A stretch of DNA of 61,678 bases from a virus, in IMG/VR virus record IMGVR_UViG_3300050821_010313, positions 1-61,678 of that record, one strand, 5' to 3'. Each line of letters starts with the position of its first letter. Position 1 is the first letter of the stretch. The notes under the pieces were generated by a model, which was given only the letters and a program-made list of their open reading frames with translations, made no database searches and was not told the DNA's origin. Position numbers and translations under genes: made by a program. Shown in pieces: positions 32,667-42,031 of this stretch.

Positions 32667-33311
32667 ATGGACGCCAAACAGATCCCAACTCGCGAAGAGT
32701 TTGTCTTGCAGGGACACTCCGCGGAACTTTACGACAACTTCGTTGCCGAGCTTCAGGAGAGGCTCGCGGCTGACGTGATGGCCGAGGCTGAGAAGCGCGC
32801 CGGGGCCGTCAAGAAGATCCGGGTGAAGGGCGGGGCCGGGAAGTGGCGCACGGGGCAGACGCACTACGTCATCCCGTCCGAGGCGCCGGTTGATCGGCGG
32901 ATCCCGTTCCTGGAGCGGCCCAAGCACACGGGCGCGCCGGGGCTCCGGCTGCCGATCGGGCTCGTCTCCGCGGTGCCGATCCGCGATGAACGGCACCTGG
33001 ATTGCCTGAGGGGAGACCCCAACCTAGAGTTCCTCCCCGACGAGACGCCCTCTCACGAGGACGAAAAGCGGGAGCTGGCCAAGGCTCAGGCGGCTGCCGC
33101 GCAGAAGGCGAAGGACGCCAAGGCCGAGCAAGAGAAGCAGGCTGCAGAGTCTGCCAAGAAGATGCAGGCCGAGGCTCTCGCGAAGGTGAAGGCTGACGCG
33201 GGTGCGCCGAAGCCCGCGGCAAAGCCGGCGCCTGTGGCCAAGCCCGAGCCCAAGGCCGCTGAGGCGGACGACGACGACGTGCCCCCGAGCGAGCGCAAGC
33301 CCAAGGCGTAG
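32667..33311 (+). CDS. Hypothetical structural-module protein with Ala/Lys-rich coiled coil
   Basis: A 214-residue protein. N-terminal globular part (GHSAELYDNFVAELQERLAA, then GLRLPIGLVSAVPIRDE) and a C-terminal coiled coil of alternating Ala, Lys, Glu (EDEKRELAKAQAAAAQKAK) followed by a Pro/Ala-rich tail. Sits where Mu has its gene 35-like protein. Function unknown. Confidence 0.65.
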   Translation: MDAKQIPTREEFVLQGHSAELYDNFVAELQERLAADVMAEAEKRAGAVKKIRVKGGAGKWRTGQTHYVIPSEAPVDRRIPFLERPKHTGAPGLRLPIGLVSAVPIRDERHLDCLRGDPNLEFLPDETPSHEDEKRELAKAQAAAAQKAKDAKAEQEKQAAESAKKMQAEALAKVKADAGAPKPAAKPAPVAKPEPKAAEADDDDVPPSERKPKA

Positions 33312-33314
33312 TCC

Positions 33315-33776
33315 GTGCCCTACGTCTCGACTAGCACGCCGTACGCGACCCCGGAAGACCTCGCGAACACGGTGGCGGCTGCCGCGCTCACACACCCGTC
33401 GGTGTCCCCGACTGCGGTGCAGAGTGCGGCGCTGCTTCGCGCGAGTACGTTCGCGGATGGCTTTTTCCGGGATCAGTTCGAGACGCCGCTCGTGCAGTGG
33501 GGCGCGGACGTGGTGCAGGCCGTCTGTGACATCGCAGCCTACAGGCTGATCTGTCTTCGAGGCTTCAACCCGGAGCTTGATGGGCAGTTCCTGGAAAACT
33601 ACGATCGCGCCGTCGCGTGGCTGAAGTACGTTTCAGAAGGCAAGGCGGTTCCGGATCTGATCGGGGCGAACTCGGGAGGCGTCGGCCAGGCCGCGCCCGA
33701 GGCCAAGCCGACCGTCTACACGCCGCACAGGATCAACAGCACGGGCACGGCAACGCGCGGGACTTGGCGGCGATGA
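33315..33776 (+). CDS. Mu gp36-like protein (DUF1320)
   Basis: A 153-residue helical protein with the DUF1320 pattern: ATPEDLANTV at the start, ASTFADGFFRDQF in the middle, QAVCDIAAYRL and NYDRAVAWLKYVSEGKAVPDL after it. These head-completion proteins follow the capsid gene in Mu-like phages. GTG start. Confidence 0.85.
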   Translation: MPYVSTSTPYATPEDLANTVAAAALTHPSVSPTAVQSAALLRASTFADGFFRDQFETPLVQWGADVVQAVCDIAAYRLICLRGFNPELDGQFLENYDRAVAWLKYVSEGKAVPDLIGANSGGVGQAAPEAKPTVYTPHRINSTGTATRGTWRR

Positions 33777-34273
33777 TCTCCGGCAACGGACAAGAGGAGC
33801 TGCGCAAGCTGATCGGCCAGCTCAATGAGCTGGGCAAGGGTCGCGCGATGGCGCCCCTGACCACGGCAGTCGCGCACGAGGCCATCGTGCGGATCAAGGG
33901 CTGCTTCGACAGGAGCACGGACCCCTACGGCGAGGCCTGGGCGCCTACAATGCGCGGCGGCCGCATTCAGTTGGACACGGCACGCCTGCGCAACGCTTTC
34001 CTCGACAACTCGCGCCCGGGCGTAGTCGAGATCAACAATCCGACGAAGTACGCGGCACAGCGTAATTACGGCGGGCGGATCGAGGCGAAGAGCCGGCCCT
34101 ATCTCCGTTTTCAGTACGGGCCCCGGGGCTCGCAGAAGTGGGCTCAGAAGAAGAGCGTGTTTCAGCCGGCGCGCAAGTTCATCCCGGACGAGCGCGGATT
34201 GCCCGCGGACTGGGAGAGACGCTTCGAGGCCGTGGCGCGATTGACCCTTGAAAAAGTTTATGGGCTCAAGTGA
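33773..34273 (+). CDS. Virion morphogenesis protein (Mu gpG-like)
   Basis: A 166-residue protein started at the ATG in an ATGA overlap. DPYGEAWAPTMRGGRI followed by LDTARLRNAF is the conserved core of the phage virion morphogenesis (Mu G / P2 S) family, which completes the tail terminus. Genes before and after agree with that order. Confidence 0.85.
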   Translation: MISGNGQEELRKLIGQLNELGKGRAMAPLTTAVAHEAIVRIKGCFDRSTDPYGEAWAPTMRGGRIQLDTARLRNAFLDNSRPGVVEINNPTKYAAQRNYGGRIEAKSRPYLRFQYGPRGSQKWAQKKSVFQPARKFIPDERGLPADWERRFEAVARLTLEKVYGLK

Positions 34274-35121
34274 TCCGGGACATCGTCAACGCCGTTCAGA
34301 CGGCGGTAGCCAATGTGCTGCCTGTGGGCGTGTCGGGGATTACCCCCGCGTCCAGCAACACGGGCTCGGGCAGCGTGACGTTCGACAGCTCGACGTCGAG
34401 CCCGGCACTGGGGCACTTCTTCGGCCTGTTGGAAATCCTCACGTCCGGAGCGCCGGGGACAGCCACAGCCAGGCTCGCGCTGGACGCTCTGCCCTGGCTC
34501 AACCCGGGCAGCTTGGCGACACCGCCCACGCAACCCAACTTCGATCAGGCATTCACGCTCCCGGCCACGGTGCCGGGGTACACGGTGCCCCTGCCGGCCA
34601 TCTCGCCCGGCCTTGCCTCCCCGGCCCGCTCGGGGCTGGTGCTGAACTTCTCCGGCAACTTCAACGCCGGAGATGTCTTCTTCTTCTCGGTCGTTCCGCC
34701 GATCACGTTCCTGGTAGGCGAGGAGGAGACGTCAGCGCAGGATACGTTGTTTCCGCGCGTCATCTTCGTGCCGGCGCACTCGGATTTCGAGGGGACGTCA
34801 GACTACGCCCAGCGGCGCGATCAGCGGACCCAGCCGCGGTCAATCCTGACCGACGTAGCGCACTTCGAAATGCACTGCTGGGGCTTCGACTACGACCGGA
34901 CGGAAATCCTCCGAGACTTGGTCGTTAACGGCGTCTGGTTCGCGCTCCAGGCTGTCTCGAAGGAGCTGCACGGGACCTGGGTCAACGCCGGACCCGTAGG
35001 TAACGCAGGCAAGCTGTACGTTTTGAAGTGGAACGTGATGAAGCCAATCCCCGTTCAAAGCCTCGATACGATCCCCGTCCCGCCGCCCTTTACCGCCACC
35101 ATCACGCCACAGGCGCACTGA
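34270..35121 (+). CDS. Tail/neck protein with reused beta-domain
   Basis: A 283-residue protein with a GTG in a GTGA overlap. After a short N-terminal helix the sequence is beta-rich; the segment GTATARLALDALP...LVLNFSGNFNAGDVFFFS is like modules in the sheath and baseplate J proteins (ALDGG/LTFAG-x-F-x-A-T-D type). The second half (SDYAQRRDQRTQP, FEMHCWGFDYD) resembles tail-completion proteins. Probably a tail terminator or neck protein in the position of Mu gp37. Confidence 0.6.
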   Translation: MIRDIVNAVQTAVANVLPVGVSGITPASSNTGSGSVTFDSSTSSPALGHFFGLLEILTSGAPGTATARLALDALPWLNPGSLATPPTQPNFDQAFTLPATVPGYTVPLPAISPGLASPARSGLVLNFSGNFNAGDVFFFSVVPPITFLVGEEETSAQDTLFPRVIFVPAHSDFEGTSDYAQRRDQRTQPRSILTDVAHFEMHCWGFDYDRTEILRDLVVNGVWFALQAVSKELHGTWVNAGPVGNAGKLYVLKWNVMKPIPVQSLDTIPVPPPFTATITPQAH

Positions 35122-35141
35122 ACTCCTCAAAGGCCAGGCCC

Positions 35142-35477
35142 ATGAACTCTTTCGCACCGACTCGCTTCCAGAAGCTCCCGGCGCTCTCTGACAAGGAGCA
35201 GGCCAAGCTTTCGCCCGTGGATCGCATGGCGTACCGTTCCGCGAAGGCGCACGAAGACGCGTGGGGGCATCTTCCGCCGAACGTCTCCGCGAAGTTGTGC
35301 GGGGTGGCGCAGCTCGCGCCGAACGCCGTCGAGAATCACGCCAAGGCACAGGGAACTGATCCCGTGCATTTCGCCGCGGCGCGCGCGGCCCTCAAGTGGC
35401 CCCTCGGCAAGGAAATGAGCGCGGAAGAGTTCAGCGCAGCGATCGAGCAAGTCTGCAGCGCGGCGCACGGCTTCTAG
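35142..35477 (+). CDS. Hypothetical protein
   Basis: A 111-residue Ala/Lys-rich helical protein (LSDKEQAKLSPVDRMAYRSA, ENHAKAQGTDPVHFAAARAAL). AAAGG lies a few bases before ATG. Occupies the place of Mu gene 38, between neck and sheath. Function unknown. Confidence 0.6.
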   Translation: MNSFAPTRFQKLPALSDKEQAKLSPVDRMAYRSAKAHEDAWGHLPPNVSAKLCGVAQLAPNAVENHAKAQGTDPVHFAAARAALKWPLGKEMSAEEFSAAIEQVCSAAHGF

Positions 35478-35487
35478 GAGAACCTCC

Positions 35488-37503
35488 ATGCCGATTCCAA
35501 GTGTCAATCTGACAGTGCAGGACGGGGCTTTGAACTCCGTACCCGCGAACGTCTCCAAGGTCTGCGTCAAGATGGGGATTTGCTCCGGCGCGATCGCCTC
35601 CGTTGCCGCGGCCGCGTTCGTTTCCTCGACCACGTCGCCCGACGGCGTGCAGTTCACGGCGAAGACGGTTGGTGCACAGGGCAACCTGATCAACATCACG
35701 TACACGACCGGCAGCGCTACTGAAGCGCCCGTCATCTCCGTTTCCGGCAACAGCATCACGGTGCAGATCAAAGTCGGCACCACGTTGAACAGCGACATCG
35801 TCACGGCCATTGGAGCCAACGCGCAAGCTAACGCGCTCGTGGGCGCCGTTGCGACCGGGCCCTCTGACGTGGCCGTTGCTACGACTCAGGTTTACTTGAG
35901 CATGGGGACCCTGTTCGCTCCTTCGGCCACGCCCGGGGACGGCGTGCAATTCTCTGCGAAGACCGCGGCGGGCGCGTCGATCCATATCACCACGGGAGGC
36001 AGCGTCGAGGCCCCCGTCGTCTCGGTTGTGGGCACGGCGATCACCATCCAGATCAAGTCTGGCACCACGCTGAATTCTGACGTCGTGACGGGCGTGCAGG
36101 GCAGCGGCCCCGCGAACGCTCTCGTTGGAGTCGTGGCGACGGGTGCGACGGATCAGGCGGCTGCACTCTCGGTCACGTCTTTGACCAGTGGTACCCTGGG
36201 CGTGTCGGGGACCATCAACACGATGATCCCAGAGACCAATCCAACGCAGGCGGTTTCAGACCTCGGCTACGGGCCTTTGACTGAGGCGGTCTGTCACGCG
36301 CTCGACGTCGCGGGCGGAGTCGTCTACGCGATGCCACTGAATCCCAGCAACGCGGGCACGGCGTCGGCCGTGTCCCAGGCGGGCAGCGGCCCTGCGGTCA
36401 CTGTAGCGGGCACGCCCAACGACGCCTATCAGATGCAGGTCAAGGTGGTCCTCGGGGGCGCGCTAGGTGTTGGGCAGTTCCAGTTCAGCCAAGACGGCGG
36501 GCAGACGTTCTCCGCAACGTTCCTGATCCCCTCGGGGGGCAGCTTTGCCGTCCCTAATACGGGGCTCACCCTGACCTTCGCCTCTGGAACGTACGTGCTC
36601 GGCACCCTCTATACGTTCTCCTGCACCGCGTCCTCGTATACGGTGACGGACGTTCAGAACGGCTGGGCCGCGATGATCGCTTCGGGTATCCCGTTCGGCT
36701 TCGTGCATCTCGTAGGCACGGCTTCGTCCGTGGCGAACTCCGCGGCGATGGCTGCGGCGCTTGAGGTGCTCGCGCTCTCTGCGGCCAGTGTGAGCTTTAT
36801 TTACACGCACGTTGACATGGAGTGCGCGCAGGATACGGACGCCAACATTGCCGCGGCGTTCGCCTCGACGGTGTGCACGCGCGTCGACGTGTGCGCCGGC
36901 TTCGAGACGCTCTCGTCCAGCATCCCTGGCTCGGGCGACATCACGCGGAACATCGGGATTTCTGTCGCTGCGCGCGAGGCGCTCGTGCCCGAGCAGAACG
37001 ATCTTGGCCGCGTGCTAGATGGGCCGTTGCCGGGGGTTCTCTCGATCCTGCGCAATGAGGCAAACTCTCCAGGGCTCGATGCGCTTAACTTCACCACGGC
37101 GCGGAACCTCAAAGGCAAGACTGGTTTCTTCATCACGACTGGACACATGCTGGAGTCCCCGGGCTCGGACTTCGCGCTGTCTCAGAACCGGCGCGTGATG
37201 GACCTCGCGTGCACGATTGCCTACCCGGCAACGCTGCAGTTTCTCAACGACACGTTGCGGGTCAACAATAACGGCACCATTGCCGACTCTCAAGCCACGA
37301 CCATCGAGAATCAGGTCGAGGGTCAGCTCGCTTCAGGCGTCGTGGCACCGGGCTCGGCTGTGGCAACGTCCGTAGTCATCGACCGCACGAACAACGTTCT
37401 CGCGACGAAGAACGTCAACGAGATCGTTCGGATCCTGCCTAACGGCTACAGCAAAACTATTTCAATGAGCATCGGCTTCCAGAATCCGAATCTGGCCCCG
37501 TAG
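35488..37503 (+). CDS. Tail sheath protein with two inserted beta-domains
   Basis: A 671-residue contractile-tail sheath of the Mu gpL/DUF2586 kind. The C-terminal third carries the conserved sheath core (GKTGFFITTGHMLESPGSDF, RRVMDLACTIAYPATLQFL, ending SIGFQNP). Near the N-terminus are two tandem, diverged copies of an about 85-residue beta-domain (DGVQF-T/S-AKT ... GTTLNSD-I/V-VT ... ANALVG-x-VATG), and later a third kind of beta insert (FQFSQDGGQTFSATFLIPSGG). Inserts in sheath proteins commonly decorate the tail surface. This gene is the strongest evidence for a contractile tail. Confidence 0.9.
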   Translation: MPIPSVNLTVQDGALNSVPANVSKVCVKMGICSGAIASVAAAAFVSSTTSPDGVQFTAKTVGAQGNLINITYTTGSATEAPVISVSGNSITVQIKVGTTLNSDIVTAIGANAQANALVGAVATGPSDVAVATTQVYLSMGTLFAPSATPGDGVQFSAKTAAGASIHITTGGSVEAPVVSVVGTAITIQIKSGTTLNSDVVTGVQGSGPANALVGVVATGATDQAAALSVTSLTSGTLGVSGTINTMIPETNPTQAVSDLGYGPLTEAVCHALDVAGGVVYAMPLNPSNAGTASAVSQAGSGPAVTVAGTPNDAYQMQVKVVLGGALGVGQFQFSQDGGQTFSATFLIPSGGSFAVPNTGLTLTFASGTYVLGTLYTFSCTASSYTVTDVQNGWAAMIASGIPFGFVHLVGTASSVANSAAMAAALEVLALSAASVSFIYTHVDMECAQDTDANIAAAFASTVCTRVDVCAGFETLSSSIPGSGDITRNIGISVAAREALVPEQNDLGRVLDGPLPGVLSILRNEANSPGLDALNFTTARNLKGKTGFFITTGHMLESPGSDFALSQNRRVMDLACTIAYPATLQFLNDTLRVNNNGTIADSQATTIENQVEGQLASGVVAPGSAVATSVVIDRTNNVLATKNVNEIVRILPNGYSKTISMSIGFQNPNLAP

Positions 37504-37514
37504 GAGACTGATCC

Positions 37515-38036
37515 ATGTCGACGAACCCTCAGCCGATCCTGTACCCGCTGGTTTCGGGGCGTAGGTGGGATTTCACCTCTGTCTCTTTCGTTCTCAGCGG
37601 CGCCCCTCTGCCTGGACTCGTGGCCATCGACTACTCGCAAGAGCTGAAGGCTGGAGAGGTTTACGCTAACGGGAGCGCGCAGAAGATCGGCGCCACCCGC
37701 GGGCAGCTCAAGCCCGCCGCGTCCTTCGACATCCTCGCTGAGGAGTACGAAAACCTCGTGCTTGCGCTCTGTCTGTTGAACGGCACCCCCGGCTCGGGCT
37801 ACATGGAAGTCCGTTGGGATCTACAGGTCGCGAAGCAGGACGGTCAGGGCCTCAACCTCGGGCCCCTATTCGTCGATACGCTGCGCGGGTGCAAGCTCAA
37901 CAAGGTTTCGAAAGGCTACAAGACCGGGCCCGAAGGCTTGCTGACGAAATGCGAGCTGGATCTCTTCTACATCCAGGAGAACGGCCAGGCCCCGATCGCA
38001 ATCAACACGGCCAACTCTCAGTTCGTGGTCGGGTAG
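37515..38036 (+). CDS. Tail tube protein
   Basis: A 173-residue protein directly behind the sheath gene. The pattern SVSFVLSGAPLPGLVAIDYSQ, GQLKPAASFDILAEEYENL and LRGCKLNKVSKGYKTG fits Mu gpM-like tube proteins. It forms the inner tube hexamers. Moderate ribosome-binding site (GAGAC). Confidence 0.85.
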   Translation: MSTNPQPILYPLVSGRRWDFTSVSFVLSGAPLPGLVAIDYSQELKAGEVYANGSAQKIGATRGQLKPAASFDILAEEYENLVLALCLLNGTPGSGYMEVRWDLQVAKQDGQGLNLGPLFVDTLRGCKLNKVSKGYKTGPEGLLTKCELDLFYIQENGQAPIAINTANSQFVVG

Positions 38037-38078
38037 TAAGCGCCGCGCCCGCCCTCGGCGCGAGAAAGCAGTTTGCAC

Positions 38079-38402
38079 ATGGCACTCACGGAGACGCAGA
38101 TCGCGCAGCTCAAGACGGACAACGCCGGCCGAGAGCTGGTCACGCTGTCCTCGAAGTCTGGCATCGAAATCGTGGCCAAGGTCCCCGGGCTCGTCGAAAT
38201 GGCGGAGCTGCGTAACCGGCTCAACGACAAAGCCAAGAGCGGCGGCGCTATGGAGTGGCTGGTGCGTTCCTGTGTCGTGTTCCCCTCGCGCGAGCAACTG
38301 AACGAGATTCTGCAGCGCAAGCCGGTCCTCATCGAGAAGATGTACCAGAAGCTGGAGGCTGAGGCTGGCGGCGCTGAGGAATTGGAGCTGGGAAAATTGT
38401 AG
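38079..38402 (+). CDS. Tail assembly chaperone (short form)
   Basis: A 107-residue protein between tube and tape measure genes, the position of Mu gp41/lambda G. Helical (LVEMAELRNRLNDKAKSGG, QLNEILQRKPVLIEKMYQK). A GGGAAAA slippery heptamer lies six bases before its stop, allowing an extended -1 product. Confidence 0.8.
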   Translation: MALTETQIAQLKTDNAGRELVTLSSKSGIEIVAKVPGLVEMAELRNRLNDKAKSGGAMEWLVRSCVVFPSREQLNEILQRKPVLIEKMYQKLEAEAGGAEELELGKL

Positions 38403-38548
38403 GGCTTGCTCGGGGACACAATCCCCTGGAGCGAGCCCGTTGCCTGGCAGCACTGTTCCGCGGCGAAGATTCGCGCGAGGCCCTGGCCGGCGCCTTGCGC
38501 TTGGATGATTTCATTTCGGCCTTCGTGAAGTACAAGTCCAATGTCTAA
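38390..38548 (+). CDS. -1 frameshift extension of the tail chaperone (G-T type)
   Basis: At G-GGA-AAA (38390-38396) a canonical -1 slippery site, ribosomes that slip would read an open frame of 50 more codons (starting IVGLARGHNPLERARCL) ending at TAA 38546-38548, which overlaps the start of the tape measure gene. The extension has no start codon of its own and keeps GC-rich third positions. The full product would be about 156 residues, as in lambda gpGT and Mu gp41/gp41'. Confidence 0.8.
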   Translation, partial: GKIVGLARGHNPLERARCLAALFRGEDSREALAGALRLDDFISAFVKYKSNV

Positions 38549-39980
38549 CCCCCTGCGCTGGGTCTTTGAATTACAAGACCACATGTCTGCCTCGGCGAAG
38601 ACCATCGCCGGCAGCCTCGGCGAGGTGCAGGAAGGCGCCGAGAAAGCCAGCAGCTCGATCCTGGAGTTCGCCGAGGGCGTTGGTCTGGAGCGCATCGCCG
38701 AGAAGGCGTTGGACCTCGGCAAGCAGTTTGCCTCGGCCGTGTTCGAGGCAAATCGTTTCGCGACCGAGACTAAGATTGCATTCGACGTGCTCGCCGGCAG
38801 CCAGGAGAAGGGCTCCGAGATGTTCGAGCGTGTGCGCAACTTCGCGATCAACGCGGGCGCCCCGCTAGAGAGCGTGGCCGCGTCTTATAAGGCGTTGCTC
38901 CTTGGGGGCGTTGCCGAAAACCAGATCCTCGCCATCGCCAACGCGACGAGCAGCCTCGCGGCGCTCGGGCCCAAAGGCGTGAGCATGGAGAGCTGGGCGC
39001 AAGCTTTCGCGGACATCGCGAGCCGTGGCGAGCTGTCGGGGCGCGCGCTAATGCAGTTCAAAGGCGTCCTCGACTTCAAGGTGTTGGCGAAAGAGCTGGG
39101 TCATGCGGGCGAGGGTGCTCGACAACTGATGACGACGCTCAACAGCACACCCGTCACGGCGGACAAGGGGATCAACGCTATCCTTCTCGCGCTGCAGGCG
39201 AAGGAGGGTGGGATCCTCGGCGAGACGCGCGCCAAGCTCGCGGACACCTTCCACGGCACGATCGAGAGCATCAAGACGGAGCTGCTCTCTCTGTTCGAGT
39301 TCAACACGGGGGATTCCCCGATCCTGGAGTTCTTGCACGGCCTGCGCGACGCGTTGCGCCCCGGCAGCCCACTGATTACCGAGGTAAAGGCCGGCGCTGC
39401 GGCGTTCTTGGAAGGGCTGGGCGCGTTCCAGGGCCCGGGCGGGCTCGACTCCTTCCTTGCCTCGCTGCGGAACGGCACAGTGTTCGGTGAGAATTTCCGG
39501 GCCACAATGAAAGAGATCGGCGAGACGGTTCGAGCTGTGGCCGACGCTGTCGTCTCGTTGGGGCACGCGCTCGCGACCGCGGCCCACTACTATAACGAAT
39601 TCAAGGGCTCGGCCGTCGGCAAAGCGATACAGATTCAGCAAGACGTTTTCACCGGGAGAGCCTTCTTGCCGGGGTCAGCCGCGCAGACGGAGATCGGGGC
39701 CGCGACGGGCGCGATTGGAGATCTCCTCCCGCACTTCGCCGAGGGCGGCCACGTTGACGGCCCGACGCTGGCCGTGGTTGGTGAAGGCGGCGAGGGGGAG
39801 TCCATCGTCCCGGACAGCAAGGCCGGAGCGCGGCTGCATGCTCCGATTCACCAAGAGATCCACGTGCACGGCGTCCAGGCTACGGACATGCAGACTCTCG
39901 CCAAGATGATTCACGATCTCGGCCTCGGGGAGCTGCAGGGCGCGCTCGATACGCTCGCTCAAGGTATGGGGGTCAACTAA
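38541..39980 (+). CDS. Tape measure protein
   Basis: A 479-residue protein. The first 45 residues (VFELQDHMSASAKTIAGSL) and then a long helical body match tape measure N-termini; LPHFAEGGHVDGPTLAVVGEGGEG is the typical TMP C-terminal AEGG-x-V-x-x-P-T-x-x-x-V-G-E-G-G motif. It sets tail length; for a contractile phage it is short. It overlaps the chaperone extension by eight bases. Confidence 0.9.
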   Translation: MSNPLRWVFELQDHMSASAKTIAGSLGEVQEGAEKASSSILEFAEGVGLERIAEKALDLGKQFASAVFEANRFATETKIAFDVLAGSQEKGSEMFERVRNFAINAGAPLESVAASYKALLLGGVAENQILAIANATSSLAALGPKGVSMESWAQAFADIASRGELSGRALMQFKGVLDFKVLAKELGHAGEGARQLMTTLNSTPVTADKGINAILLALQAKEGGILGETRAKLADTFHGTIESIKTELLSLFEFNTGDSPILEFLHGLRDALRPGSPLITEVKAGAAAFLEGLGAFQGPGGLDSFLASLRNGTVFGENFRATMKEIGETVRAVADAVVSLGHALATAAHYYNEFKGSAVGKAIQIQQDVFTGRAFLPGSAAQTEIGAATGAIGDLLPHFAEGGHVDGPTLAVVGEGGEGESIVPDSKAGARLHAPIHQEIHVHGVQATDMQTLAKMIHDLGLGELQGALDTLAQGMGVN

Positions 39981-40705
39981 TGGGCACGCCTCCATTTCCG
40001 CTCGGCGCAACGCCTTGGGTGAAGGCTGGGCAGTCCCAGCAGAACCTGCCGAATGACACGCCCCCGGGCACGCGCGCGTACTCACTTCAGACGACGAGCG
40101 ATAATCAGATCGTTCCGTTCTGGGGAGACGCGCCGCAGACGCTCGACCCAGGCAACGGGCAGCTCTCGCCTTGGGACGTCGTGATTCTCGCGGGGCAGAC
40201 CCTGCCGGGTATCTGCACCGTCACAGGGAAGCGCGGTAGCCGGTTCGACATCAAGAAGTCCAAGGGCCTGAACTTTGCCACCATCACGCGCCAGGGGTAT
40301 GACCCCGCGCGGATCAGGATCGTAGAGAAGATCTGGACGCCGCAGCAGCTCGACACGCTGTGGTTCCTCCTCCCCTTACTCGAAGCGCCCCCGGCGACCA
40401 ACTACCAAGGCAAGCTGCTCGCTGTTGACGTCTATCACCCGGCGCTGGCGATTCGTGGGATCTCTCGTGTGCTGATCGACAGCATTGGGCTGCTCAAGCC
40501 CACTGCAGTTCGCGACGTTTGGGAGCACGAGATTGACCTGATCGAGTACGTCACCCCCGTACCAAAACAGAATCAGACCGCGACGGCTAACGGCTCGCTT
40601 AACGTGGCAATCTCTGACTCCCCTCAGAACCAGATCCGGGGCATTCCCCTGCAGCCCCCGGCGCTCCCAGGCGCTTCGATGGCTGCGTCGACGGGACCTC
40701 AGTAA
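39980..40705 (+). CDS. Tail/baseplate protein (Mu gp43-like position)
   Basis: A 241-residue protein overlapping the tape measure stop by one base (TAATG). Beta-rich with LPGICTVTGKRGSRFDIKKSKG and a C-terminal strand set; the SRFDIKKSKG section recalls small DNA-circulation/tail-hub proteins. No certain motif. Position corresponds to Mu gene 43 (N). Confidence 0.65.
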   Translation: MGTPPFPLGATPWVKAGQSQQNLPNDTPPGTRAYSLQTTSDNQIVPFWGDAPQTLDPGNGQLSPWDVVILAGQTLPGICTVTGKRGSRFDIKKSKGLNFATITRQGYDPARIRIVEKIWTPQQLDTLWFLLPLLEAPPATNYQGKLLAVDVYHPALAIRGISRVLIDSIGLLKPTAVRDVWEHEIDLIEYVTPVPKQNQTATANGSLNVAISDSPQNQIRGIPLQPPALPGASMAASTGPQ

Positions 40706-41386
40706 ATGGCCAACTCGACGCTTAACGGATTCCCTGTGATGCAGGCGCGGATCTCGCGTCCACGCGTCGGCAACTGGGTCGCGGAGCTTGCGCTTGACGC
40801 ACAAGCCGCCTCGCAGCTCCCCGCGGGAGCGTCCGGAACGCTCGTCACGGACGGCGGTGCTCTCACATTCCAAGGCATCATCCTTCCCGGGCGCGCGGAC
40901 GCGTACGCACAGAACGTCACTCTGCGTATGGTCGGGGGCTCAAACGGGCTCGGCAATTTGACTACGCCACGCTTCTACGCGGGCGTGAGCGTCTCGCAGC
41001 CCCTTGGGGACGTTCTCAAAGATGCGCAACTGTCCTTGTCCTCGACCGCCTCCTCGGGGGCCCTGAGCACGGCGCTGCAGTTCTGGGCGCTCGTCAAGCA
41101 CGCGGCGGCGTTGGCGCTGACGAACCTTGCTGATGCGGTTGGCGGCGGTTGTGTGTGGCGCGTGCTGCCGGACGGTTCCGTGTTCTTTGGCGTGGACACT
41201 TTCCAGGCTTCGGCGCTCGTGGACTTCGAGCTGATCGACTACATGCCCCTGGAAGGGTTGCAGGTCATCTCCTCGGAAGCGCCGGACGTGAATCCAGGGG
41301 AGAGCTTCAACGGGCGCAACGTTTCGACCGTCGTGCACGAGATCAACGCGGACGGTTCCAGAATCAAGCTGTGGTATGAGCCATGA
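40706..41386 (+). CDS. Baseplate hub-like protein (Mu gp44-like position)
   Basis: A 226-residue protein with beta-rich sequence (MQARISRPRVGNWVAELAL, ALTFQGIILPGRADAY) and GRNVSTVVHEINADGSRIKLWYEP near its end, as in late control D/gp44-type hub proteins. Coupled to the spike gene (ATGA). Confidence 0.65.
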   Translation: MANSTLNGFPVMQARISRPRVGNWVAELALDAQAASQLPAGASGTLVTDGGALTFQGIILPGRADAYAQNVTLRMVGGSNGLGNLTTPRFYAGVSVSQPLGDVLKDAQLSLSSTASSGALSTALQFWALVKHAAALALTNLADAVGGGCVWRVLPDGSVFFGVDTFQASALVDFELIDYMPLEGLQVISSEAPDVNPGESFNGRNVSTVVHEINADGSRIKLWYEP

Positions 41387-42030
41387 TCCTTGACCGCCAG
41401 AAAGAGAGCCTCGCGGCGTTCGTCAGGGCTCAATTCCCGGAGGACCTCTACGTGCGCGAGTGGCCGGGCGTGGTCGTCTCCCAAGGTGGCGCCAACGCTT
41501 TCGACTTCCAGCCGGACGACTCACGCGTCCCAGGCATGAGCGGCATCCCGCTCGCCCTCCCCTTCCCGGGATTCGCTTTGACGATCAACCCGGGCGACAC
41601 CCCGCGCGCGCGGGTTGGGTTCAGGGGAGGCAACCCGGCAACGCCGGAGCTGCGCCTGTGGGACTCGCCGGGGCTGTCGACCTTGAACGTGACGGCGGAG
41701 CAAAGCATCACGGCTGCGGCGCCCTCAGTGAACCTCGGTAACCCGGCGACTGATCCGCTGATCAAAGGCGAGCAGTTCCTGACGGTCGCCACGACGCCCT
41801 TTGTGCAGGCTACAGTCGCGTTTCAGACGGCGCTCGCGCAGTTCCTGCAGGCGCTCAACACGTACGCGCAAGGCATCCAAGCGAACGCCGATCCCTCGAA
41901 CACTGCCACGCCGGACCTGCAGAGCGCGATCGGCACGTTCACGTCCGCGTCAGCCGAGATGATCGCGCAAGCCGAAGCGTACCAGGTCGAAGTGCAGACC
42001 TCTCTTTCTGCTGTGTCGAAGACCGCCTGA
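41383..42030 (+). CDS. Baseplate spike/assembly protein (gpV-like position)
   Basis: A 215-residue protein. DLYVREWPGVVVSQGGANAF starts an OB-fold-like region, then PRARVGFRGGNPATPELRLWD; the C-terminal part is a helical coiled region. Equivalent place and size to Mu gp45, the puncturing spike. No metal-binding tip HxH is seen, so the call is positional. Confidence 0.65.
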   Translation: MILDRQKESLAAFVRAQFPEDLYVREWPGVVVSQGGANAFDFQPDDSRVPGMSGIPLALPFPGFALTINPGDTPRARVGFRGGNPATPELRLWDSPGLSTLNVTAEQSITAAAPSVNLGNPATDPLIKGEQFLTVATTPFVQATVAFQTALAQFLQALNTYAQGIQANADPSNTATPDLQSAIGTFTSASAEMIAQAEAYQVEVQTSLSAVSKTA

Positions 42031-42031
42031 C

